A stretch of DNA of 62,927 nt from Caldilineae bacterium. GTDB lineage: Bacteria > Chloroflexota > Anaerolineae > JAAEKA01. Of the stretch, positions 19,261 through 28,953 are shown piece by piece (position 1 is the first letter of the stretch; each line of letters starts with the position of its first letter). A program made the position numbers and the translations under genes. The stretch is taken from positions 1 through 62,927 of the forward strand of contig JACKBK010000020.1 in the NCBI GenBank assembly GCA_020634555.1, given 5' to 3'. Below the pieces are notes generated by a model. It was not told the DNA's origin, did no database searches, and saw nothing but the letters and a program-made list of their open reading frames with translations.

Positions 19261-21483
19261 TCAATTTGCAGTGGGCCCGTTGCTGGCGCTGATAGCAAGC
19301 ACCTGGGCATGTGCGCCGGCTGGACCGTCGTATATCAGTGTCAACCGGTTGGGAAGCAGCGCCGGCTCAAGGGTCAGCGTCTTTGCACTGGCGTCCAGCG
19401 GCCAGACTGCCAGTTCGTTGCCGTCATTGTTCAGCAGACGCAGCGTGCCTCCCTGTGCCGCGGCGGCGTCAATCGACAGAGAAAGCGGATTGCCAGCCGG
19501 GTTGACCAGCTCGAAGCTGGCCGCGGCACTGGCCGCCAGATCGCGCCAGAACGCGCCCGCCTCGTCTTGCTGCCGCGGCTGCCATTCCATTCCAAGAACG
19601 ATGAAAGGCCCGCGCTCGGCTGGCTCACCAACCTCGTAGACGGTGATGCGCTCGTCGCTGTAGAGTGGTTGTTGGCCGGCGAAGATCTGGCCGGCCATGG
19701 CCTCCGTAATCTCCCGCTCGGGGCCGCCGGGCATCTTGTAGCGATCCAGCACCACCCAGCGGACGCCCAGCAGGTCGTGCAGCACTTGAATGCCCTGGCG
19801 GCCGAGGTCGAAGTCGCGGGTGTTGATGTCCTGGTCCAGAAACCAGAAATGGCTGAAAACGGGCGCGCGCTCGCGCAGCGTCCGGGGATCGTCGCGCGTC
19901 ACATAACCGGTGGTGATGGGCTTGCCGTGGGTGATCTGATAGAGCAGATAGCCGGGCCGTTCGAAGTTAGCCGGCAGATTGAACACCGCGCCCTCAGCAG
20001 GGTTCTGCGCCAGCGTCGCGTACCACGCCGGTGTATCGGGCGGGCTGACGGGGAAGGGCGCGGGCAGGAACTCGAAGACGATGAGGCCGCCGGCAATCAG
20101 CGGGGTCAGGACGGTGATTGCCCGCCGCGTGCTGGCCCGTCTGCCGGCTTGCAAACGACCGACCAGCCATACCACCGCGAAGGCCGCGGCAACGCCAAGA
20201 AACAGCATCACCATCACGTCCATGCGGCTGACCGAGCGGCTGAGCTTGATGAACGGCACGGTTTCGTACAACAGACGATAGGGCAGCGGTATCTCGCCGC
20301 CGCCCGGCAACAGGTCGGTGCGACCGTTGATCTTGAGCACCGGTCCCAGCGCGAGCAAGGCAAAGAAGGCTGCACTCAGCAGATAGAAGCCCGGCCTGGC
20401 CGCAGGGCTGTCAGATCGTTGGCGAGCCGTACCGCGTTGGGTTCGTGTAGCCGCTAGAGCTATGCCTGCCAGAATCAGCACCGTGAAGCCGGCAAACACT
20501 GTGTATTCGCTGGGTGCGGCGGTGAAGACGGCGCCGCGCGCCAAGGCTGCTGCGCCCCAAAGCGGATGAAAGACCTGCGGGGTCACGAAGGCCATCAGGT
20601 CAGCCGACAGCGCGAGCGTCTCGGTATAGTCGCGCACCAGGGAGGTGCCGCCCCAGGTGTTTGTCCCCAAAACCATGGGAATCAGCAGCGGCGAAAGCGC
20701 CAGCGCCAGAAAGACTCCCGCACCGGCGACCACCCCCAGACCGCGCCAGGTTAACCGTCGCCGCACCAGCCACACCAGCAGCGCCAGGGCGGTAAAGAAG
20801 AGGGAGTACATAACATAATACCAATCGCACAGACCAACCAACGCCAGAAACAGCCCGGCTTTGGCGGCGTCTGCCAGCCACGCGGTGCGCCGCGCCTCAG
20901 GTTGGGCTGCCCGGTCCAGGCCGCGGACGAGATACAGCGCGTAGAAGGGAATCCATTGCAGCGAGATGAGCTGGAGATGGCCCAAGGTGTGGGAGAAGTG
21001 GTAGGGCGAGAAGGCGAAGATGATCCCGGCGATGAATGCGGCCGCGGCGGCGGTTCCCCTCGCGGCGCGCCCGCGCAGGGCATAGAGCGCCAGCAGAAAT
21101 GCACCGTACCCGCCAACCACAAAGCTGAACAACACCGCCGCGTTGTAGGCGGGGATCAAGCCGATGGTTGTCTGCACATTCATGAACATGAAGCCGTTGA
21201 AGGGCGCCATGGTCTGGAAGCGCAGATCCGCGCCGGTGGGCGCAAAGATCATATCGCTGAAATAGGGCGAGATGTGGCGCACCAGCCACGCCTCGCGCAT
21301 CCACCACAGGTTCCACAGGTTCTGCCAGCCGTCAAAGTTGTCGCCGGGGATCGCCGAGCCAAGCTGCCGGGCCAGGGGCCACGTCAACGCCAGCGCCAGG
21401 ACGCCGTAACCCAGCAGGGCGATGAGGTGATGGCGGGCACGGGGAGGTGCAGCCCCGGTGGTCCATGAGCGGTGATCGGTCAT
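19261..21483 (-). CDS. Multipass membrane protein, GT-C/YfhO-like
   Basis: A 740-residue protein with about 11-12 hydrophobic spans in residues 20-470 and a soluble C-terminal part (about 480-740) that is beta-rich. After the first span a conserved-looking acidic loop (GDNFDGWQNLWNLWWMREA) holds an aspartate in the position where GT-C glycosyltransferases (PMT, ArnT, YfhO-like) keep their catalytic acid. Further aromatic loops (FSPYHFSHTLGHLQLI, SLQWIPFYALYLVRGLD) fit lipid-linked sugar or polymer handling. The start ATG 21483 has only a weak ribosome site. It is a single gene facing left. Enzyme activity is a guess from topology and one loop. Confidence 0.68.
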   Translation of the reverse strand: MTDHRSWTTGAAPPRARHHLIALLGYGVLALALTWPLARQLGSAIPGDNFDGWQNLWNLWWMREAWLVRHISPYFSDMIFAPTGADLRFQTMAPFNGFMFMNVQTTIGLIPAYNAAVLFSFVVGGYGAFLLALYALRGRAARGTAAAAAFIAGIIFAFSPYHFSHTLGHLQLISLQWIPFYALYLVRGLDRAAQPEARRTAWLADAAKAGLFLALVGLCDWYYVMYSLFFTALALLVWLVRRRLTWRGLGVVAGAGVFLALALSPLLIPMVLGTNTWGGTSLVRDYTETLALSADLMAFVTPQVFHPLWGAAALARGAVFTAAPSEYTVFAGFTVLILAGIALAATRTQRGTARQRSDSPAARPGFYLLSAAFFALLALGPVLKINGRTDLLPGGGEIPLPYRLLYETVPFIKLSRSVSRMDVMVMLFLGVAAAFAVVWLVGRLQAGRRASTRRAITVLTPLIAGGLIVFEFLPAPFPVSPPDTPAWYATLAQNPAEGAVFNLPANFERPGYLLYQITHGKPITTGYVTRDDPRTLRERAPVFSHFWFLDQDINTRDFDLGRQGIQVLHDLLGVRWVVLDRYKMPGGPEREITEAMAGQIFAGQQPLYSDERITVYEVGEPAERGPFIVLGMEWQPRQQDEAGAFWRDLAASAAASFELVNPAGNPLSLSIDAAAAQGGTLRLLNNDGNELAVWPLDASAKTLTLEPALLPNRLTLIYDGPAGAHAQVLAISASNGPTAN

Positions 21484-21526
21484 CGATGGTGTGTGTTGTG
21501 TTCTGGCTTGTTTACTGAATTACCGA

Positions 21527-22150
21527 TCACTGATCACCGGTTACCGCTCGCTGTACGCGGTCGAGGGACGCCTGGCCGGCTGCCAGGGCCTCGTGCGTGG
21601 CGGTCTGGACGGTGGTGACAAACCCGGAGTCGTCGATGCTGGGGAGATTCACCTCGACGTTCCAGACGGCGCCTTGCAGGCCGGCGAACGCAAGCAGCGC
21701 GCCGACGCCGCCGTCGGTGCGGGCGTTGACGTTGCCCTGCGCCACGACCTGTTCGGCCAGCGAGATAACTTCGGCGCACGCCTGGGCGGTTTCCAATGGG
21801 GTGAGGCTGGCAGCCTGCATGCCTGCCTGGATGGCGGCAGCGCGGGCAGCCTGTTCCCCGCCGGTGGCTTTGGGCAGGCGATAGGCCGCGCTGACTTGAT
21901 TGTAAGCGGCGGCGTCCTCGTTGACGAGATCTGTCAGGCGTGCGCGCAGCGTTTCGGCCCGTTGCATGATTTCCTGCATCTGCGGTTCGGCGTCGATGTA
22001 GCGCTTCCTGCCCACGGTTAGCCGGGCCACCATCGCGACCAAGGCTGCGCCGGCCGCGCCGGCCAACGCGGCTGCGCTGCCGCCGCCAGGTGTCGGGTCG
22101 CCGGACGCAAGCCGGTCGATGAAGTTGTCAAGATTTGTAAGTGTATTCAT
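21527..22150 (-). CDS. Cyclodeaminase/cyclohydrolase family protein (FTCD_C/FchA-like)
   Basis: A 207-residue helical protein matching the formimidoyltetrahydrofolate cyclodeaminase fold: LDNFIDRLASGDPTPGGGSA at residues 7-26 is the family signature, followed by ALVAMVARLTVGRK and GNVNARTDGGVGALLAFAGL. In folate metabolism this fold converts formimino-THF to methenyl-THF, and the related FchA hydrolyses methenyl-THF. No histidine-degradation or other folate gene is adjacent, so the substrate is open. ATG 22150 is chosen because it starts exactly at the family N-terminus; the longer frame has no homologous look. Confidence 0.88.
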   Translation of the reverse strand: MNTLTNLDNFIDRLASGDPTPGGGSAAALAGAAGAALVAMVARLTVGRKRYIDAEPQMQEIMQRAETLRARLTDLVNEDAAAYNQVSAAYRLPKATGGEQAARAAAIQAGMQAASLTPLETAQACAEVISLAEQVVAQGNVNARTDGGVGALLAFAGLQGAVWNVEVNLPSIDDSGFVTTVQTATHEALAAGQASLDRVQRAVTGDQ

Positions 22151-22317
22151 GGGGTTCCTCGGAGTGAGAACTCTGCGGGAATGATCAGGTCTCTTACCGA
22201 TTGTCATTGTAGACCAGGAACAGGGGATGTCCAAGTTGCGCTCGCCGCACCGTTGCATTAGACTTGTGTTAGACATGTGGAATTGGAGGGCGCACATCGT
22301 TCGTGGCAGGGGGCAGT

Positions 22318-22328
22318 TGTGGTATAAT
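22318..22328 (+). promoter_or_regulatory. Extended -10 promoter for hsp20
   Basis: TGTGGTATAAT, 49 bp before the ATG at 22377. No clear heat-shock CIRCE element is seen nearby. Confidence 0.55.
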
Positions 22329-22376
22329 CCGCTGGCTAAAGAACATGACGTGATTATTCGTGCCTTGGAGAGTTGT

Positions 22377-22811
22377 ATGAGCGACCGGTTGTTGTACGGA
22401 CAAATACGGATGGATCGCATACAGTTGTTGCAGCAGCGTTTTGCCGCTATGGACGGCGCACGCTTTCGGCCGCCGACCGATGTCTATGAAACCGAAGATT
22501 CGATTGTCGTGATCATCGAAGTGGCCGGATTGCAGGAAGGCCAGTTCGAGATCTCGCTATCGGATGCTGACCGGTTGTTGACGGTGGTTGGACGGCGCCA
22601 GTCGCATAGCGCGGATGCCGGACGGGTCACCTTTCACCAGATCGAGATACCCTACGGGGTTTTCGCGGTTGACGTGCCGATGCCATGGCCGTTACAGGAG
22701 GCCGAGTCTGCTACGGCAGAATACAACGACGGCTTTCTGGTGATAACGCTGCAGAAAGCCCAGCCGCGGCATGTGCCCGTACGGGTAATCGGCGAGGGTG
22801 GCCGCACCTAA
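22377..22811 (+). CDS. Small heat shock protein, Hsp20/alpha-crystallin family
   Basis: An ATP-independent holdase. The 144-residue protein has a short N-terminal arm (about 1-32) and an alpha-crystallin domain (about 35-130): RFRPPTDVYETEDSIVVIIE, then EVAGLQEGQFEISLSD and the late strand segment ATAEYNDGFLVITLQKA, which corresponds to the A-x-x-x-N-G-x-L signature with Asp-Gly in place of Asn-Gly. The family IxI tail motif is only vaguely seen (VPVRVIGEG). ATG 22377 lies downstream of an extended -10 promoter. It is followed 57 bp later by lon, so two protein-quality-control genes are neighbours and may share transcription. Confidence 0.88.
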   Translation: MSDRLLYGQIRMDRIQLLQQRFAAMDGARFRPPTDVYETEDSIVVIIEVAGLQEGQFEISLSDADRLLTVVGRRQSHSADAGRVTFHQIEIPYGVFAVDVPMPWPLQEAESATAEYNDGFLVITLQKAQPRHVPVRVIGEGGRT

Positions 22812-22868
22812 TCATAACAAGCGACTGTTGCAGCAACAGGTTGCAGTATACAGACAGGGAGTTGAACA

Positions 22869-25421
22869 GTGCCTCTATTCGGCAAAACAAGAGATTCAGA
22901 AGAAGAACTTTTCGACATTGATGCGTTCGATGACGACGAGGGGATGGACGATTTCGGTGAGTTGCCCAACGCGCTGAGCCTGCCGATTCTGCCGCTGCGC
23001 GGCGTGGTGGTCTACCCGATGATGTGGCTGCCGCTGACCGTTGGCCAGGCGCGCTCGATTCGCCTGATCGACGAAGCGCTGGTGGACGCTGAGCCGCGCA
23101 TCATTGGCCTGTTTACCAGCAAGGATCCTGAGAAGGACGAACCAGGCCCGGACGAGATCTATGACACCGGGACCATGGCGGTAGTCCACCGCATGCTGCG
23201 AGCGCCGGACGGCACGATCCGCCTAATCGTCCAGGGCCTTGAACGCATCCGTATCCAGGAGTTCCTGCAGACAGAGCCATACCTGCGCGCCAACGTGCTC
23301 GAACACCCCGATCTGATCGAGGATACCGTCGAGATCGAGGCGCTGATGCGCAACGCCCAGGATCAGTTTCGCCAGTTCATCAACCTGGTTCCCCATCTGC
23401 CCGAGGAGCTGGAGATGGCGGCGCTCAACGTGGAGGATGCACGCCAACTGGTCTATCTTATCGCGTCGAGCCTGCGGTTAGACATCGAGGTTGCGCAGGA
23501 GTTGCTGGAGATCGACAGCGTGACCGAGAAGCTGCGCAAGTTGAGCGGGCTGCTTACCAAGGAGCTAGAGGTCCTGGAACTGGGCCGCAAGATCCAGTCT
23601 GAAGCGGTCGGCGAGATGGAGAAGATGCAGCGCGAGTTCTACCTGCGCGAGCAGATGAAGGCCATCCAGAAGGAGCTGGGCGAGACCGACGAGCAGGAAG
23701 CCGAGATCAAGGAGATGGAGGACCGGATCACGGAAGCTGGCATGCCAGAGGAGGCCGATAAGGAGGCCCGCCGTGAACTGGACCGGATGCGCAAGATGCC
23801 GCCGCAGGCCGCTGAGTACAGCGTCATCAAGACCTATCTCGACTGGATGGTCAGCCTGCCCTGGCAGCAGAAAACCGACGACAATCTCGACATCGCCCAC
23901 GCTCGCCAGGTGCTGGACGAGGACCATTACGGCCTGGAAGAGGTCAAGGATCGCATCCTGGAATATCTGGCGGTACGCAAGCTGAAGCTCGAACGCAAGG
24001 ACGACGATCTGGAAGAGGTCTCGGTTGCCGACCAGATCCGGCGCGATCGTGAAGGTGTGATCATTTGTTTCGTCGGCCCGCCTGGCGTCGGCAAGACCTC
24101 GCTGGGACTGAGCATCGCCAGGGCCATGGGGCGCAAGTTCGTGCGTTTGGCCTTGGGCGGTATCCGCGACGAGGCTGAGATCCGCGGCTTCCGCCGCACC
24201 TACATCGGCTCGATGCCGGGGCGGGTCATTCAAAGCCTGCGCCGCGTTGAGAGCAGCAATCCGGTGTTCATGCTGGACGAGGTGGACAAGCTGGGCCGCG
24301 ACTTCCGCGGTGATCCCAGCTCGGCGCTGCTGGAGGTGCTGGACCCGGAGCAGAACCGCGAGTTCCGCGACCACTATCTGGACGTGCCCTTCGACCTGAG
24401 CCAGGTGATGTTCATCACGACGGCCAACATGCTGGATACTATCCCGGACCCGTTGCTGGACCGCATGGAGATTATCGAGCTGCACAGCTACACCACCGAG
24501 GAGAAGGTCAAGATCGCCCAGGGCTACCTGGTGCCGCGCCAGATCCGCGAGAACGCGCTGCGGCCCGATGAGATCTCCTTCGAGGAAGATGCGTTGCGGC
24601 GCATCGTGCGTGACTACACCCGCGAGGCCGGCGTGCGCAGCCTGGAGCGCACAATTGGCGCCATCTGCCGCAAGGTAGCCACCAAGGTGGCAGAAAACGG
24701 CACCGGCGAGCCTTTTGTGATTACTCCCGATAATTTGGTCGAGTTCCTCAAGAAACCGAAGTTCTTCGACGAGGTGGCCGAACGGACGGAGATTCCCGGC
24801 GTGGCCACCGGGTTGGCCTGGACCATGACCGGCGGCGACATCCTCTTTATCGAGGCGACCCGGATGGCCGGCAAGAAGGACTTTCTCGTCACCGGCCAGT
24901 TGGGCGACGTGATGAAGGAAAGCTCGCGGGCGGCGTTGAGCTGGGTGCGCGCCAACGCAGCTCGTTGGGGGATCGACCCTGAGATCTTCGAGAACTCCGA
25001 CCTGCACCTGCACATCCCGGCCGGCGCGGTGCCCAAGGATGGCCCCAGCGCTGGCGTCACCATGGCGACCGCGCTGGTGTCGCTGCTGACGGGACGGCCC
25101 GTCAAGGCCAACGTCGGCATGACCGGCGAGATCACCCTGCGCGGCAAGGTGCTGCCCATTGGCGGTCTCAAGGAGAAGGTGCTGGCCGCCCGCCGCGCCG
25201 GGCTGGACACTGTGATCTTGCCTTACCGCAACGAGAAGGACCTGGACGAGGTGTCAGCCAACGTGCGCGAGAAGATGACCTTCATCTACGCCGAGACCGT
25301 GGACGATGTGCTCAACGCGGCGCTGGAGCCGGTTGCCATGCCGGAGCCCAGCGCCAATGGCCACCAGCCGGCGCCGGCCGACCTCAAATCACCTGAAGAG
25401 GTCATAGCAGACCCTGCCTGA
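22869..25421 (+). CDS. lon: ATP-dependent protease La (LonA)
   Basis: Degrades damaged and regulatory proteins in the cytoplasm as a ring hexamer. The 850-residue protein starts at GTG 22869 after AGGGAG. It has an acidic N-terminal extension (about 10-30), the LAN substrate-binding domain (about 38-235), a coiled-coil-rich linker, the AAA+ domain with Walker A GPPGVGKT (403-410), Walker B PVFMLDEVDK and the GFRRTYIGSMPGR pore region, then the Ser-Lys protease domain with S727 in PKDGPSAG and K770 in GGLKEKVL (43 residues apart, as in E. coli S679/K722). Everything expected is present. The C-terminal 30 residues are a Pro/Ala-rich tail. Confidence 0.97.
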   Translation: MPLFGKTRDSEEELFDIDAFDDDEGMDDFGELPNALSLPILPLRGVVVYPMMWLPLTVGQARSIRLIDEALVDAEPRIIGLFTSKDPEKDEPGPDEIYDTGTMAVVHRMLRAPDGTIRLIVQGLERIRIQEFLQTEPYLRANVLEHPDLIEDTVEIEALMRNAQDQFRQFINLVPHLPEELEMAALNVEDARQLVYLIASSLRLDIEVAQELLEIDSVTEKLRKLSGLLTKELEVLELGRKIQSEAVGEMEKMQREFYLREQMKAIQKELGETDEQEAEIKEMEDRITEAGMPEEADKEARRELDRMRKMPPQAAEYSVIKTYLDWMVSLPWQQKTDDNLDIAHARQVLDEDHYGLEEVKDRILEYLAVRKLKLERKDDDLEEVSVADQIRRDREGVIICFVGPPGVGKTSLGLSIARAMGRKFVRLALGGIRDEAEIRGFRRTYIGSMPGRVIQSLRRVESSNPVFMLDEVDKLGRDFRGDPSSALLEVLDPEQNREFRDHYLDVPFDLSQVMFITTANMLDTIPDPLLDRMEIIELHSYTTEEKVKIAQGYLVPRQIRENALRPDEISFEEDALRRIVRDYTREAGVRSLERTIGAICRKVATKVAENGTGEPFVITPDNLVEFLKKPKFFDEVAERTEIPGVATGLAWTMTGGDILFIEATRMAGKKDFLVTGQLGDVMKESSRAALSWVRANAARWGIDPEIFENSDLHLHIPAGAVPKDGPSAGVTMATALVSLLTGRPVKANVGMTGEITLRGKVLPIGGLKEKVLAARRAGLDTVILPYRNEKDLDEVSANVREKMTFIYAETVDDVLNAALEPVAMPEPSANGHQPAPADLKSPEEVIADPA

Positions 25422-25453
25422 CAGAGCTGCCACCTGCTCCCTTTGCCCGCAAA

Positions 25454-25487
25454 AGAAGTCCGACTTTTTCCGAAAAGTCGGACTTCT
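25454..25487 (+). terminator. Terminator after lon (AGAAGTCCGACTT family)
   Basis: A perfect 15-bp stem, AGAAGTCCGACTTTT / AAAAGTCGGACTTCT, with TCCG loop. A sister hairpin with two compensatory base-pair changes and the same loop lies at 48210-48243. Confidence 0.7.
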
Positions 25488-25618
25488 CGCTTTCACCAGT
25501 TGTGTTAGTACCAGCACAAGAGCGAGCATTTTGCAGCTCTGTAAGAGTTTGCATTCGAGAATCTTGATGTGTGGCGAGGATCGGGATATACTGTGGCATA
25601 GATCAACGGAGAAAATCG

Positions 25619-26428
25619 ATGAGTTTCCCGCCAGAGCTATCCCAGAACGAAGAGGCTCCCCCGGCTTTGCTGTTGCCGGGGCTGCGCGATGCAAGCCATC
25701 TGGTCCTCAACCTGCGCGCCAGCATGGCTCATCACCAGGTGGTCGAGGGCAAGCAGTTGTCGCCGTTGATGGCCTATCTGGGGGCGTGGCAATCGTTGCG
25801 TCTCTCGCGCACGCACGCTGATCTGCTGAACGATCCTGAGTTCAGCCAGGCTTGCCGCTTTTTTCTGTCTGACATCTATGCGCCGCGCGATTTCAGCCAG
25901 CGCGACCATGATGGCCACCGCATATACGACTTCATGAACCGCTTTCTGCCGGAGGCTACGCTGTTGCCGCTGGCGATGGCACTGGAGGTCAACACGTTGA
26001 CCCAACAGCTTGACCTGGCGCTGGCCGGCGTCATGCGCGACGAGCTTGCGGTTGCCGACCGGTTCGACACGCGCCAGTATGAAGAGGCTTATCGCCGCTG
26101 TGACAACTACGCGCTGCGGGTGCGCCAGATCGACCTGATTCTTGAGCTGGGCACGCATCTGGATCGGGTGCGCCGCTTGCCGCTTATTTCGCCGACGTTG
26201 CGGGTTGCCAAACGCCCGGCGCAGCGGCTGGGATGGCACGATATGCAGGAGTTTCTGGAACGCGGCTTCGCTGCCCTGAAGTCATTGAAGCGAGTGGATG
26301 TGTTTCTTCAGCGCATTGAGGTGCGCGAGAAGGCGATCCTGAACCGGATCTACGGTTTGCCCGGCGGTGCACCGGCCGACAATCCGTTTCTTGTCAGCGA
26401 CGGCGGGCCGCCTGAGGTCGTTCTTTAG
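25619..26428 (+). CDS. Hypothetical helical protein (FFLSDIYAPRDFSQRD family)
   Basis: A 269-residue soluble, all-helical protein starting at ATG 25619, with GGAG 9 bp upstream. The run CRFFLSDIYAPRDFSQRD at about residues 80-97, followed by DHDGHRIYDFMNRFLPE, is a strongly conserved-looking block that I recall from uncharacterised bacterial proteins, including proteobacterial ones; its charged and aromatic residues suggest a binding or active site. The remainder shows amphipathic helices with many Leu and Arg. It stands alone between the lon terminator and the tRNA promoter. No function is assigned. Confidence 0.72.
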   Translation: MSFPPELSQNEEAPPALLLPGLRDASHLVLNLRASMAHHQVVEGKQLSPLMAYLGAWQSLRLSRTHADLLNDPEFSQACRFFLSDIYAPRDFSQRDHDGHRIYDFMNRFLPEATLLPLAMALEVNTLTQQLDLALAGVMRDELAVADRFDTRQYEEAYRRCDNYALRVRQIDLILELGTHLDRVRRLPLISPTLRVAKRPAQRLGWHDMQEFLERGFAALKSLKRVDVFLQRIEVREKAILNRIYGLPGGAPADNPFLVSDGGPPEVVL

Positions 26429-26450
26429 GCGCGCGCCAGCGCACCTGTAT

Positions 26451-26479
26451 TTGACAAGGGCCAGTCAACTGCGTATACT
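26451..26479 (+). promoter_or_regulatory. Strong upstream promoter of the tRNA cluster
   Basis: TTGACA (26451-26456), 17-bp spacer, TATACT (26474-26479). A perfect 9-bp hairpin GCTGCCAGC-AGTCC-GCTGGCAGC (26488-26510) starts at the expected transcription start. Confidence 0.75.
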
Positions 26480-26516
26480 CTTTCAGTGCTGCCAGCAGTC
26501 CGCTGGCAGCCTTGGT

Positions 26517-26545
26517 TTGGATGGGCTATGAGCGTGTGGTATAAT
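26517..26545 (+). promoter_or_regulatory. Second promoter of the tRNA cluster
   Basis: TTGGAT (26517-26522), 17-bp spacer, TATAAT (26540-26545), with the extended element TGTGGTATAAT. It ends 10 bp before the first tRNA base, so little processing would be needed at the 5' end. Confidence 0.65.
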
Positions 26546-26555
26546 CCACAAGTTA

Positions 26556-26632
26556 GCCGACGTAGCTCAATTCGGCAGAGCTTCCGCCTTGTAAGCGGAC
26601 GGTTGCCGGTTCAAGTCCGGCCGTCGGCTCCA
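26556..26632 (+). tRNA. tRNA-Thr (TGT)
   Basis: The cloverleaf is complete: acceptor GCCGACG/CGTCGGC, D-arm GCTC...GAGC, anticodon stem TCCGC/GCGGA with loop CTTGTAA (anticodon TGT), and T-arm GCCGG-TTCAAGT-CCGGC. CCA is encoded at 26630-26632. Confidence 0.95.
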
Positions 26633-26688
26633 GGGTGATCGTCTGCTCGAAAGTCGACGCCGGTATGCGGTAGTTAACAACAGAACAT

Positions 26689-26771
26689 GGGCAGGTACCC
26701 AAGCGGCCAAAGGGGGCTGACTGTAAATCAGCTGGCAGACGCCTTCGGTGGTTCGAATCCGCCCCTGCCCA
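26689..26771 (+). tRNA. tRNA-Tyr (GTA)
   Basis: A class II tRNA of 83 nt with a long variable arm. The acceptor stem is GGGCAGG/CCTGCCC and the anticodon loop CTGTAAA (anticodon GTA). The discriminator is A and CCA is not encoded. Confidence 0.94.
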
Positions 26772-26777
26772 CTCTGG

Positions 26778-26836
26778 AACGATGATCTCAGACCTCGCGG
26801 ACGAGATCGTTGTTCACTGTTCATCGTTTTTTTTTT
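26778..26836 (+). terminator. Strong terminator between tRNA-Tyr and the second tRNA-Thr
   Basis: Outer arms AACGATGA (26778-26785) and TCATCGTT (26821-26828), an inner GATCTC/GAGATC stem, then a run of ten T. It should end the first tRNA transcript or let only part of it read on into tuf. Confidence 0.75.
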
Positions 26837-26844
26837 GTTGCAAT

Positions 26845-26917
26845 GCCCGCGTAGCTCAGTCGGTAGAGCACGTTCTTGGTAAGAACGGGGTCATCGGTTC
26901 AAGTCCGATCGTGGGCT
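26845..26917 (+). tRNA. tRNA-Thr (GGT)
   Basis: A 73-nt cloverleaf: acceptor GCCCGCG/CGTGGGC (one G-T pair), anticodon stem GTTCT/AGAAC with loop TGGTA inside TTGGTAA (anticodon GGT), and T-arm with GGTTCAAGTCC. No CCA is encoded. It lies 100 bp upstream of tuf. Confidence 0.94.
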
Positions 26918-27017
26918 CTTTGTAGCCACTACCTGCGATGTCGCAATATCAAAGGAAGTGCGTGTGGCCGCCCAGGTCGGGCGGCCAAATCGCGATTGTA
27001 CAACTCAGGAGACAATC

Positions 27018-28217
<1,200 letters not shown>

Positions 28218-28301
28218 ACGGCCACAGAGCATTGCGCTAATTAATCCGGGAGAGGAATCGCTGGCAAAGCGGTTGCCTCCTCGTTAAACAGAGAAGTCAT
28301 C

Positions 28302-28466
28302 ATGGCAAAAAAAGCAGTTCGTATTGTTATTACCATGGCGTGTACTGAGTGCAAAGAGCGCAACTACACGTCGGAAAAGAATCGCCGCAACGACCAGGCC
28401 AGGCTTGAGTTGAAGAAGTATTGCCCGCGCTGCCGTTGCCACACGATGCACCGAGAGACAAAATAA
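28302..28466 (+). CDS. rpmG: 50S ribosomal protein L33
   Basis: A 54-residue protein with the four zinc-ligand cysteines in two C-x-x-C pairs (MACTEC and YCPRCRC), so it is the zinc-binding form. The family pattern RIVITMACTECKERNY, TSEKN and HTMHRETK is complete. It lies 84 bp after tuf and just before tRNA-Trp, the common order before secE-nusG. Confidence 0.95.
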   Translation: MAKKAVRIVITMACTECKERNYTSEKNRRNDQARLELKKYCPRCRCHTMHRETK

Positions 28467-28514
28467 GCCCATAGCGGCGCCCGCCGATCGACAAACCGGC
28501 CGGCGTTGCTTCAC

Positions 28515-28590
<76 letters not shown>

Positions 28591-28632
28591 GCATTGAACG
28601 ATCTGCCCGGGAAACCTGGTGGTCCATCCGGC

Positions 28633-28665
28633 AAGACACCGCACTGATGCAGAATGCGGTGTCTT
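28633..28665 (+). other. Hairpin between tRNA-Trp and secE
   Basis: AAGACACCGCA (28633-28643) pairs perfectly with TGCGGTGTCTT (28655-28665), loop 11 nt, with no T run. It is a likely RNA-processing site between the tRNA and the secE mRNA. Confidence 0.5.
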
Positions 28666-28679
28666 CCATCCTAAGAGAG

Positions 28680-28898
28680 ATGACTAGCGTGACTAAAGCC
28701 GAGACCGAAAAACGAGAGAATCGCCTGATAAAGTATCTGCGCGAGTCGCGCGCGGAGATGCGCAAAGTTACCTGGCCGACACGGGAAGAGGCGCTAAACC
28801 TGACAGCTATTGTCCTGGTCGTCACGGTTGTGATGTCGCTGTTCCTCTGGGGCCTGGATGTGGTATTTGACAGCGTCATGCTGCGCTTGATAGGCTAA
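28680..28898 (+). CDS. secE: Preprotein translocase subunit SecE
   Basis: A 72-residue single-span form. Residues about 10-35 hold the amphipathic helix with the SecE signature (YLRESRAEMRKVTWPTREEA) and about 38-60 form the membrane helix (TAIVLVVTVVMSLFLWGLD). It is needed for the SecYEG channel in the cytoplasmic membrane. The exact start is unsure: ATG 28680 has a ribosome site too close, while GTG 28689 in the same frame is better spaced behind GAGAGA. nusG follows 55 bp later, as usual. Confidence 0.93.
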   Translation: MTSVTKAETEKRENRLIKYLRESRAEMRKVTWPTREEALNLTAIVLVVTVVMSLFLWGLDVVFDSVMLRLIG

Positions 28899-28953
28899 CT
28901 GGCAGCATACGCGCGCGGCAGCCCCGGTGTTGCCAGATTGGTAGAGAGAAGCA

